DNA of 64,000 bases from Balaenoptera acutorostrata (lineage: Eukaryota; Chordata; Mammalia; Artiodactyla; Balaenopteridae): NCBI RefSeq assembly GCF_949987535.1, contig NW_026646025.1, forward strand, positions 3,038,001 through 3,102,000. Direction: 5' to 3'. This document shows positions 54,194 through 64,000 of the stretch, piece by piece; the first letter of the stretch is position 1; the number at the start of each line of letters is the position of its first letter. The notes beneath the pieces were generated by a model. The model searched no databases. It saw nothing but the letters and a program-made list of their open reading frames with translations, and was not told the DNA's origin. The translations under genes and the position numbers were made by a program.

Positions 54194-54994
54194 CAATGTT
54201 CCATACCGTGTCATCACAATGCTCCATGGCCCTTGTCATCATAATGCTCCAGAATTCTTGTCATTACTATATTCCATGAACGTGTCATCACAATGCTCTA
54301 TGGCGCTTGTCATCAGAATGCTCCAGAATTCTTGTCATCACAATGTTCCATGACCATGTCATCACAATGCTCCATCGCCTTTGTCATCAGAATGCTCCAG
54401 AATTCTTGTGATTACAATGTTCCATTACCGTGTCATCACAATGCTCCATGGCCCTTGTCAGCACAATGATCCAGAATTCTTCTCATCACAATGTTCCATG
54501 ACCGTGTCATCACAATGCTCTATGGCCATTGTCATCACAATGCTCCAGAATTCTTGTAATCAAAATGTTCCATGCCCGAGTCATCACAATACTCCATGGC
54601 CCTTGTCAGCACAATGCTCCAGAATTCTTCTCATCACAATGTTCCATGACCGTGTCATCACAATGCTCCATGGCCCTTGTCATCACAATGCTCTGGAATT
54701 CTTCTCATCACATTGTTCCATGACCGTGTCATCACAATGCTCCATGCCCCTTTTCAGCACAATGCTCCAGAATTCCTGTCATCACAATGTTCCATGACCA
54801 TGTCATCACAATGCTCCATGGCCCTTGTCATCACAATGCTCCAGAATTCTTGTCATCACAATGTTCCATACCGTGTCATCACAATGCTCCATGGCCCTTG
54901 TCATCACAATGCTCCAGAATTCTTGTCATCACAATGTTCCATGACCGTATCATCACAATGCTCCATGGCCCTTGTCAGCACAATGCTCCAGAAT
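54194..54994 (+). repeat. 0.8 kb segment duplicated 5,954 bp upstream, copy 2
   Basis: Counterpart of 48,240-49,040. Its right half also aligns with 58,439 onward at offset 3,762, so it bridges the older duplication and the 3.7 kb units. Confidence 0.83.
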
Positions 54995-55981
54995 TCTTCT
55001 CATCACAATGTTCCATGACCGAGTCATCACAATGCTCCATGGCCCTTGTCCGCACAATGCTCCAGAATTCTTGTCATCACAATGTTCCATGGCCGTGTCA
55101 TCACAATGCTCCATGGCCCTTGTCAGCACAATGCTCCAGAATTCTTCTCATCACAATGTTCCATGACCGTGTCATCACAATGCTCCATGGCCCTTGTCCG
55201 CACAATGCTCCAGAATTCTTGTCATCACAATGTTCCATGACCGTGTCATCACAATGCTCCATGGCCCTTGTCATCAAATTGTTCCATGACCGTGTCAGCA
55301 CAATGCTCCATGGCCCTTATCAGCACAATGCTCCAGAATTCTTCTCATCACAATGTTCCATGACCGTGTCATCACAATGCTCCATGGCCCTTGTCATCAC
55401 AATGCTCCGGAATTCTTCTCATCACATTTTTCCATGACCGTGTCATCACAATGCTCCATGGCCCTTTTCAGCACAATGCTCCAGAATTCATGTCATCACA
55501 ATGTTCCATACCGTGTCATCACAATGCTCCATGGCCATTGTCATCACAATGCTCCAGAATTCTTGTCATCACAATGTTCCATGGCCGTATCATCACAATA
55601 CTCCATGGCCCTTGTCAGCACAATGCTCCAGAATTCTTCTCATCACAATGTTCCATGACCGTGTCATCACAATGCTCCATGGTCCTTGTCATCACACTGC
55701 TGCAGAATTCTTGTCATCACAATGTTCCATACCGTGTCATCACAATGCTCCATGGCCATTGTCATCACAATGCTCCAGAATTCTTGTCATCACAATGTTC
55801 CATGGCCGTGTCCTCACAATGCTCCATGGCCCTTGTCATCACAATGGTCCAGTATTCTTGTCATCACAATGTTCCATGACCGTGTCATCACAATGCTCCA
55901 TGGCCCTTGTCATGACAATGCTCCAGAATTCTTCTCATCACAATGTTCCATGACTGTGTCACCACAATGCTCCATGGCCCT

Positions 55982-56178
55982 TGTCAACACAATGTTCCAT
56001 GACACTTTTTGTCACAATACTCCATGACCACTGTCATCACAGAGTTCTCTGCCCATATCATCACAATGTTCCTTGTCACCTTTAATCACAATGCTCCATG
56101 CCCTTTCATCACAATGCTCCAGAAATCTTTTTCATCGCAATGTTCCTTGACTGTGTCATCACAATGCTCCATGGCGGT
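55982..56178 (+). repeat. L2 landmark block 6 (GGCGG type)
   Basis: Taken here as the start of the first complete 3.7 kb unit of array 2. Confidence 0.92.
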
Positions 56179-57282
56179 CATCAGCACAATGCTCCAGAAT
56201 TCCTGTCATCACAATGTTCCATGTCCGTGTCATCACAATGCTCCATGGCCCTTGTCATCAAAATCCTCCAGAATTCTTGTCATCACAATGTTCCATACCG
56301 TGTCATCACAATGCTCCATGGCCATTGTCATCACAATGCTCCAGAATTCTTGTCATCACAATGTTCCATGGCCGTATCATCACAATACTCCATGGCCCTT
56401 GTCAGCACAATGCTCCAGAATTCCTGTCATCACAATGTTCCATGACCGTGTCATCACAATGCTCCATGGCCCTTGTCATCACAATGCTCCAGAATTCTTG
56501 TCATCACAATGTTCCATACCGTGTCATCACAATGCTCCATGGCCCTTGTCATCACAATCCTCCAGAATTCTTGTCATCACAATGTTCCATACCGTGTCAT
56601 CACAATGCTCCATGGCCATTGTCATCACAATGCTCCAGAATTCTTGTCATCACAATGTTCCATGGCCGTGTCATCACAATGTTCCATGGCCCTTGTCAGC
56701 ACAATGCTCCAGAATTCCTGTCATCACAATGTTCCATGACCGTGTCATCACAATGCTCCATGGCCCTTGTCATCACAATGCTCCAGAATTCTTGTCATCA
56801 CAATGTTCCATACCGTGTCATCACAATGCTCCATGGCCCTTGTCATCACAATGCTCCAGAATTCTTGTCATCACAATGTTCCATGACAGTATCATCAAAA
56901 TGCTCCATGGCCTTGTCATCACAATACTCCGGAATTCTTCTCATCACAATGTTCCATGACTGTGTCATCAGAATGCTCCATTGCCATTGTCATCACAATG
57001 CTCCAGAATTCTTGTCATCACAATGTTCCATGACCGTGTCATCACAATGCTCCATGGCCCTTGTCATCACAATCCTCCAGAATTCTTGTCATCACAATGT
57101 TCCATACCGTGTCATCACAATGCTCCATGGCCATTGTCATCACAATGCTCCAGAATTCTTGTCATCACAATGTTCCATGGCCGTGTCATCACAATGCTCC
57201 ATGGCCCTTGTCATGACAATGCTCCAGAATTCTTCTCATCACAATGTTCCATGACTGTGTCATCACAATGCTCCATGGCCCT

Positions 57283-57479
57283 TGTCAACACAATGTTCCA
57301 TGACACTTTTTGTCACAATACTCCATGACCACTGTCATCACAGAGTTCTCTGCCCATATCATCACAATGTTCCTTGTCACCTTTAATCACAATGCTCCAT
57401 GCCCTTTCATCACAATGATCCAGAAATCTTTTTCATCGCAATGTTCCTTGACTGTGTCATCACAATGCTCCATGGCCGT
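57283..57479 (+). repeat. L2 landmark block 7 (GGCCG type)
   Basis: Internal L2 of the first 3.7 kb unit. Marked by CACAATGATCCAGAAATC. Confidence 0.92.
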
Positions 57480-59669
57480 CATCAGCACAATGCTCCAGAA
57501 TTCTTGTCATCACAATGTTCCATGACCGAGTCATCACAATGCTCCATGGCCCTTGTCATCACAATGCTCCGGAATTCTTCTCATCACATTGTTCCATGAC
57601 CGTGTCATCACAATGCTCCATGGCCCTTTTCAGCACAATGCTCCAGAATTCCTGTCATCACAATGTTCCATGTCCGTGTCATCACAATGCTCCATGGCCC
57701 TTGTCATCACAATCCTCCAGAATTCTTGTCATCACAATGTTCCATACCGTGTCATCACAATGCTCCATGGCCATTGTCATCACAATGCTCCAGAATTCTT
57801 GTCATCACAATGTTCCATGGCCGTGTCATCACAATGTTCCATGGCCCTTGTCAGCACAATGCTCCAGAATTCCTGTCATCACAATGTTCCATGACCGTGT
57901 CATCACAATGCTCCATGGCCCTTGTCATCACAATGCTCCAGAATTCTTGTCATCACAATGTTCCATGACCGTATCATCACAATGCTCCATGGCCCTTGTC
58001 ATCACAATGCTCCAGAATTCTTGTCATCTCAATGTTCCATGACCGTATCATCACAATGCTCCATGGCCTTGTCATCACAATGCTCCGGAATTCTTCTCAT
58101 CACAATGTTCCATGACTGTGTCATCAGAATGCTCCATGGCCCTTGTCCGCACAATGCTCCAGAATTCTTGTCATCACAATGTTCCATGACCGTATCATCA
58201 CAATGCTCCATGGCCCTTGTCAGCACAATGCTCCAGAATTCTTCTCATCACAATGTTCCATGACCGTGTCATCACAATGCTCCATGGCCATTGTCATCAC
58301 AATGCTCCAGAATTCTTGTAATCAAAATGTCCCATGGCCGAGTCATCACAATACTCCATGGCCCTTGTCAGCACAATGCTCCAGAATTCTTCTCATCACA
58401 ATGTTCCATGACCGAGTCATCACAATGCTCCATGGCCCTTGTCATCACAATGCTCCGGAATTCTTCTCATCACATTGTTCCATGACCGTGTCATCACAAT
58501 GCTCCATGCCCCTTTTCAGCACAATGCTCCAGAATTCCTGTCATCACAATGTTCCATGACCGTGTCATCACAATGCTCCATGGCCCTTGTCATCACAATG
58601 CTCCAGAATTCTTGTCATCACAATGTTCCATACCGTGTCATCACAATGCTCCATGGCCCTTGTCATCACAATGCTCCAGAATTCTTGTCATCACAATGTT
58701 CCATGACCGTATCATCACAATGCTCCATGGCCCTTGTCAGCACAATGCTCCAGAATTCTTCTCATCACAATGTTCCATGACCGTGTCATCACAATGCTCC
58801 ATGGCCCTTGTCCGCACAATGCTCCAGAATTCTTGTCATCACAATGTTCCATGGCCGTGTCATCACAATGCTCCATGGCCCTTGTCAGCACAATGCTCCA
58901 GAATTCTTCTCATCAAAATGTTCCATGACCGTGTCATCACAATGCTCCATGGCCCTTGTCATCAAATTGTTCCATGGCCGTGTCATCACAATGCTCCATG
59001 GCCCTTATCAGCACAATGCTCCAGAATTCTTCTCATCACAATGTTCCATGACCGTGTCATCACAATGCTCCATGGCCCTTGTCATCACAATGCTCCGGAA
59101 TTCTTCTCATCACATTTTTCCATGACCGTGTCATCACAATGCTCCATGGCCCTTTTCAGCACAATGCTCCAGAATTCATGTCATCACAATGTTCCATACC
59201 GTGTCATCACAATGCTCCATGGCCATTGTCATCACAATGCTCCAGAATTCTTGTCATCACAATGTTCCATGGCCGTATCATCACAATACTCCATGGCCCT
59301 TGTCAGCACAATGCTCCAGAATTCTTCTCATCACAATGTTCCATGACCGTGTCATCACAATGCTCCATGGTCCTTGTCATCACACTGCTGCAGAATTCTT
59401 GTCATCACAATGTTCCATACCGTGTCATCACAATGCTCCATGGCCATTGTCATCACAATGCTCCAGAATTCTTGTCATCACAATGTTCCATGGCCGTGTC
59501 CTCACAATGCTCCATGGCCCTTTTCATCACAATGGTCCAGAATTCTTGTCATCACAATGTTCCATGACCGTGTCATCACAATGCTCCATGGCCCTTGTCA
59601 TGACAATGCTCCAGAATTCTTCTCATCACAATGTTCCATGACTGTGTCACCACAATGCTCCATGGCCCT

Positions 59670-59866
59670 TGTCAACACAATGTTCCATGACACTTTTTGT
59701 CACAATACTCCATGACCACTGTCATCACAGAGTTCTCTGCCCATATCATCACAATGTTCCTTGTCACCTTTAATCACAATGCTCCATGCCCTTTCATCAC
59801 AATGCTCCAGAAATCTTTTTCATCGCAATGTTCCTTGACTGTGTCATCACAATGCTCCATGGCGGT
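59670..59866 (+). repeat. L2 landmark block 8 (GGCGG type)
   Basis: Starts the second 3.7-4.1 kb unit, 3,688 bp after block 6. Confidence 0.92.
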
Positions 59867-61044
59867 CATCAGCACAATGCTCCAGAATTCCTGTCATCAC
59901 AATGTTCCATGTCCGTGTCATCACAATGCTCCATGGCCCTTGTCATCAAAATCCTCCAGAATTCTTGTCATCACAATGTTCCAAACCGTGTCATCACAAT
60001 GCTCCATGGCCATTGTCATCACAATGCTCCAGAATTCTTGTCATCACAATGTTCCATGGCCGTATCATCACAATACTCCATGGCCCTTGTCAGCACAATG
60101 CTCCAGAATTCTTGTCATCACAATGTTCCATGGCCGTGTCATCACAATGCTCCATGGCCCTTTTCAGCACAATGCTCCAGAATTCCTGTCATCACAATGT
60201 TCCATGACCGTGTCATCACAATGCTCCATGGCCCTTGTCATCACAATGCTCCAGAATTCTTGTCATCACAATGTTCCATACCGTGTCATCACAATGCTCC
60301 ATGGCCCTTGTCATCACAATCCTCCAGAATTCTTGTCATCACAATGTTCCATACCGTGTCATCACAATGCTCCATGGCCATTGTCATCACAATGCTCCAG
60401 AATTCTTGTCATCACAATGTTCCATGGCCGTGTCATCACAATGTTCCATGGCCCTTGTCAGCACAATGCTCCAGAATTCCTGTCATCACAATGTTCCATG
60501 ACCGTGTCATCACAATGCTCCATGGCCCTTGTCATCACAATGCTCCAGAATTCTTGTCATCACAATGTTCCATACCGTGTCATCACAATGCTCCATGGCC
60601 CTTGTCATCACAATGCTCCAGAATTCTTGTCATCACAATGTTCCATGACCGTATCATCAAAATGCTCCATGGCCTTGTCATCACAATACTCCGGAATTCT
60701 TCTCATCACAATGTTCCATGACTGTGTCATCAGAATGCTCCATTGCCATTGTCATCACAATGCTCCAGAATTCTTGTCATCACAATGTTCCATGACCGTG
60801 TCATCACAATGCTCCATGGCCCTTGTCATCACAATCCTCCAGAATTCTTGTCATCACAATGTTCCATACCGTGTCATCACAATGCTCCATGGCCATTGTC
60901 ATCACAATGCTCCAGAATTCTTGTCATCACAATGTTCCATGGCCGTGTCATCACAATGCTCCATGGCCCTTGTCATGACAATGCTCCAGAATTCTTCTCA
61001 TCACAATGTTCCATGACTGTGTCATCACAATGCTCCATGGCCCT

Positions 61045-61241
61045 TGTCAACACAATGTTCCATGACACTTTTTGTCACAATACTCCATGACCACTGTCAT
61101 CACAGAGTTCTCTGCCCATATCATCACAATGTTCCTTGTCACCTTTAATCACAATGCTCCATGCCCTTTCATCACAATGATCCAGAAATCTTTTTCATCG
61201 CAATGTTCCTTGACTGTGTCATCACAATGCTCCATGGCCGT
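61045..61241 (+). repeat. L2 landmark block 9 (GGCCG type)
   Basis: Counterpart of block 7, 3,762 bp downstream, with the same CACAATGATCC. Confidence 0.92.
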
Positions 61242-63727
61242 CATCAGCACAATGCTCCAGAATTCTTGTCATCACAATGTTCCATGACCGAGTCATCACA
61301 ATGCTCCATGGCCCTTGTCATCACAATGCTCCGGAATTCTTCTCATCACATTGTTCCATGACCGTGTCATCACAATGCTCCATGGCCCTTTTCAGCACAA
61401 TGCTCCAGAATTCCTGTCATCACAATGTTCCATGTCCGTGTCATCACAATGCTCCATGGCCCTTGTCATCACAATCCTCCAGAATTCTTGTCATCACAAT
61501 GTTCCATACCGTGTCATCACAATGCTCCATGGCCATTGTCATCACAATGCTCCAGAATTCTTGTCATCACAATGTTCCATGGCCGTGTCATCACAATGTT
61601 CCATGGCCCTTGTCAGCACAATGCTCCAGAATTCCTGTCATCACAATGTTCCATGACCGTGTCATCACAATGCTCCATGGCCCTTGTCATCACAATGCTC
61701 CAGAATTCTTGTCATCACAATGTTCCATGACCGTATCATCACAATGCTCCATGGCCCTTGTCATCACAATGCTCCAGAATTCTTGTCATCTCAATGTTCC
61801 ATGACCGTATCATCACAATGCTCCATGGCCTTGTCATCACAATGCTCCGGAATTCTTCTCATCACAATGTTCCATGACTGTGTCATCAGAATGCTCCATG
61901 GCCCTTGTCCGCACAATGCTCCAGAATTCTTGTCATCACAATGTTCCATGACCGTATCATCACAATGCTCCATGGCCCTTGTCAGCACAATGCTCCAGAA
62001 TTCTTCTCGTCACAATGTTCCATGACCGTGTCATCACAATGCTCCATGGCCATTGTCATCACAATGCTCCAGAATTCTTGTAATCAAAATGTCCCATGGC
62101 CGAATCATCACAATACTCCATGGCCCTTGTCAGCACAATGCTCCAGAATTCTTCTCATCACAATGTTCCATGACCGAGTCATCACAATGCTCCATGGCCC
62201 TTGTCATCACAATGCTCCGGAATTCTTCTCATCACATTGTTCCATGACCGTGTCATCACAATGCTCCATGCCCCTTTTCAGCACAATGCTCCAGAATTCC
62301 TGTCATCACAATGTTCCATGACCGTGTCATCACAATGCTCCATGGCCCTTGTCATCACAATGCTCCAGAATTCTTGTCATCACAATGTTCCATACCGTGT
62401 CATCACAATGCTCCATGGCCCTTGTCATCACAATGCTCCAGAATTCTTGTCATCACAATGTTCCATGACCGTATCATCACAATGCTCCATGGCCCTTGTC
62501 AGCACAATGCTCCAGAATTCTTCTCATCACAATGTTCCATGACCGTGTCATCACAATGCTCCATGGCCCTTGTCCGCACAATGCTCCAGAATTCTTGTCA
62601 TCACAATGTTCCATGGCCGTGTCATCACAATGCTCCATGGCCCTTGTCAGCACAATGCTCCAGAATTCTTCTCATCAAAATGTTCCATGACCGTGTCATC
62701 ACAATGCTCCATGGCCATTTTCCGCACAATGCTCCAGAATTCTTGTCATCACAATGTTCCATGACCGTGTCATCACAATGCTCCATGGCCCTTGTCATCA
62801 CAATGCTCCAGAATTTTTGTCATCACAATGTTCCATGACCGTGTCATCACAATGCTCCATGGCCCTTGTCATCACAATGTTCCATGGCCGTGTCATCACA
62901 ATGCTCCATGGCCCTTCTCAGCACAATGCTCCAGAATTCTTCTCATCACAATGTTCCATGACCGTGTCATCACAATGCTCCATGGCCCTTGTCATCACAA
63001 TGCTCCGGAATTCTTCTCATCATATTTTTCCATGACCGTGTCATCACAATGCTCCATGGCCCTTTTCAGCACAATGCTCCAGAATTCCTGTCATCACAAT
63101 GTTCCATGACCGTGTCATCACAATGCTCCATGGCCCTTGTCAGCACAATGCTCCAGAATTCTTGTCATCACAATGTTCCATACCGTGTCATCACAATGCT
63201 CCATGGCCATTGTCATCACAATGCTCCAGAATTCTTGTCATCACAATGTTCCATGGCCGTATCATCACAATACTCCATGGCCCTTGTCATCACAATGGTC
63301 CAGAATTCTTGTCATCACAATGTTCCATGGCCGTATCATCACAATACTCCATGGCCCTTGTCAGCACAATGCTCCAGAATTCTTCTCATCACAATGTTCC
63401 ATGACCGTGTCATCACAATGCTCCATGGTCCTTGTCATCACACTGCTGCAGAATTCTTGTCATCACAATGTTCCATACCGTGTCATCACAATGCTCCATG
63501 GCCATTGTCATCACAATGCTCCAGAATTCTTGTCATCACAATGTTCCATGGCCGTGTCCTCACAATGCTCCATGGCCCTTGTCATCACAATGGTCCAGAA
63601 TTCTTGTCATCACAATGTTCCATGACCGTGTCATCACAATGCTCCATGGCCCTTGTCATGACAATGCTCCAGAATTCTTCTCATCACAATGTTCCATGAC
63701 TGTGTCACCACAATGCTCCATGGCCCT

Positions 63728-63924
63728 TGTCAACACAATGTTCCATGACACTTTTTGTCACAATACTCCATGACCACTGTCATCACAGAGTTCTCTGCCC
63801 ATATCATCACAATGTTCCTTGTCACCTTTAATCACAATGCTCCATGCCCTTTCATCACAATGCTCCAGAAATCTTTTTCATCGCAATGTTCCTTGACTGT
63901 GTCATCACAATGCTCCATGGCGGT
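63728..63924 (+). repeat. L2 landmark block 10 (GGCGG type)
   Basis: Starts a third unit that is cut off by the window end, 4,058 bp after block 8. Confidence 0.92.
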
Positions 63925-64000
63925 CATCAGCACAATGCTCCAGAATTCCTGTCATCACAATGTTCCATGTCCGTGTCATCACAATGCTCCATGGCCCTTG

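Larger units (their letters stand above)
55982..59669 (+). repeat. Array 2 higher-order unit, copy 1 (3,688 bp)
   Basis: Made of two L2-bounded parts (1,301 and 2,387 bp). Homologous points to copy 2 start at offset 3,688 and rise to 3,762 after one 74 bp trimer is gained downstream. It is preceded by a partial related copy from about 54,400, whose 54,972 aligns with 58,734 and whose 55,391 aligns with 59,079. Confidence 0.87.
59670..63727 (+). repeat. Array 2 higher-order unit, copy 2 (4,058 bp)
   Basis: Made of L2-bounded parts of 1,375 and 2,683 bp. It is 370 bp longer than copy 1: about 74 bp near 60,100, 148 bp near 62,710-62,860 and 148 bp near 63,240-63,330, that is five trimers in all. 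The last gain visibly repeats the ATGGCCGTATCATC / CACAATACTCC pair. Confidence 0.87.
1..64000 (+). repeat. Satellite array of 24-25 bp monomers in 74 bp trimers; fills the window
   Basis: Every part of the window reads as copies of one monomer: core TGTCATCACAATG, then CTCC or TTCC, then a short tail. The commonest order is A (tail AGAATTCT, 25 bp), B (TTCC plus ATGACCG, 24 bp), C (tail ATGGCCCT, 25 bp), giving a 74 bp trimer. The same motif recurs at 74 bp steps throughout. The consensus trimer has 22 T, 18 A, 23 C and 11 G (46% GC) and is strongly G-poor on the + strand. Orientation never changes. Common variants are tail ATAATTCT followed by TCATCAAAATG, and a variant trimer with AGATTGCT, CAAAGTTCC and GCACCATGG. 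No unique sequence, transposon, telomere repeat or gene interrupts it, and both window ends lie inside the array. By monomer size this is minisatellite-like; by extent it is a satellite. I do not recognise a named family. Confidence 0.98.
47506..64000 (+). repeat. Array 2: diverged subfamily with L2 landmarks
   Basis: The monomer and orientation match array 1, but the variants differ. C-to-A steps often use TGTCAGCACA or TGTCCGCACA. A units are often followed by TCTCATCACAATG. Some A units read CTCCGGAATTC. Many B units end ATGGCCG or the one-base-shorter ATACCG (23 bp monomer). The L1 block is absent and is replaced by the 197 bp L2 block, ten copies. Loss of TGA in ATGGCCG and the frame change from 23 bp monomers explain why open frames here are longer (up to 439 codons) than in array 1. 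Intervals between L2 copies are ordinary trimers of this subfamily. The array runs off the right end of the window. Confidence 0.9.

Noticed and set aside
55101..55301. Minus-strand open frames here and at 58,029-58,226 and 61,791-61,988
   Set aside because: The reverse complement of the core contains TGATGA, which normally stops minus-strand frames. These survive only where monomer lengths and GTCCGCAC/GTCAGCAC variants avoid it. Two are copies of each other through the 3.7 kb unit. Not genes.
59697..61016. 439-codon open frame, the longest in the window, and others above 200 codons (for example 10,091-10,876, 44,637-45,299, 56,009-56,959, 56,214-57,254, 59,786-60,721)
   Set aside because: All are translations of the satellite with the same short motifs in every frame. 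Overlapping frames on the same strand are equally open, starts are often TTG, and lengths follow the 74 bp repeat. There is no domain, splice structure or unique sequence.
1..64000. CRISPR array
   Set aside because: Repeats are contiguous, with no unique spacers between them, and there are no cas genes.
1..64000. Heat-shock elements from the AGAATTCT palindrome
   Set aside because: The canonical element needs two bases between GAA and TTC; here they are adjacent, so the match is to an EcoRI palindrome only.
1..64000. Centromere identity through a CENP-B box, or telomere repeats
   Set aside because: I saw no CENP-B box-like motif and no TTAGGG-type run. The monomer size is not typical of centromeric satellites, so location cannot be judged from sequence alone.

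Overview
The whole 64,000-base window is one head-to-tail tandem repeat array. I found no stretch of unique sequence and no gene, RNA gene, mobile element or CRISPR array. The building block is a 24-25 bp monomer that starts with a conserved core (TGTCATCACAATG), then CTCC or TTCC, then a variable 7-8 base tail. Three monomer types follow one another as a 74 bp trimer: A (tail AGAATTCT, 25 bp, EcoRI site), B (TTCC then ATGACCG, 24 bp) and C (tail ATGGCCCT, 25 bp, NcoI site in CTCCATGG). Dividing the window by the mean monomer length gives roughly 2,600 monomers, all in the same orientation. The array is open at both ends, so the true locus is larger.

A homogeneous satellite of this size with nested higher-order repeats indicates a eukaryotic nuclear genome, probably resolved by long reads. 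I do not recognise the family and cannot name the species; an animal is a guess from general character only.

Layout. Array 1 (1 to about 47,505) is built of 74 bp trimers punctuated by 21 copies of a 319 bp landmark, L1. L1 is about 13 decayed monomers still in register, in two subtypes (L1a, 12 copies; L1b, 9 copies). Array 1 shows nested duplications: a 1,109 bp doublet (2,529-4,746) that recurs about 6.2 kb away; three tandem copies of a 5.07-5.10 kb unit (about 16,096-31,355) that differ at very few bases; a one-copy relative of that unit at 37.1-41.9 kb inside a duplication about 20.9 kb away; a pair 12,560 bp apart (32.7-34.4 and 45.2-46.9 kb); an 838 bp doublet (43.3-44.8 kb); and a 1,477 bp doublet that leads to the end of the array.

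Array 2 (about 47,505-64,000) uses the same monomer but a different variant set: TGTCAGCACA and TGTCCGCACA cores, TCTCATCACA after A units, TCCGGAATTC tails, ATGGCCG and a 23 bp B unit ending ATACCG. It is punctuated by 10 copies of another 197 bp decayed block, L2. From 55,982 it forms a 3.7-4.1 kb higher-order repeat whose copies differ by five 74 bp steps.

The open reading frames are a by-product of the repeat. The trimer is 74 bp (2 modulo 3), so the single TGA of the B unit comes into frame once every 222 bp, and frame lengths are quantised. Longer frames occur only where B units are missing or have lost the TGA. The interest here is structural: how such an array is built, how its monomers match DNA helix and nucleosome geometry, and the sharp junction between two subfamilies at 47.5 kb.
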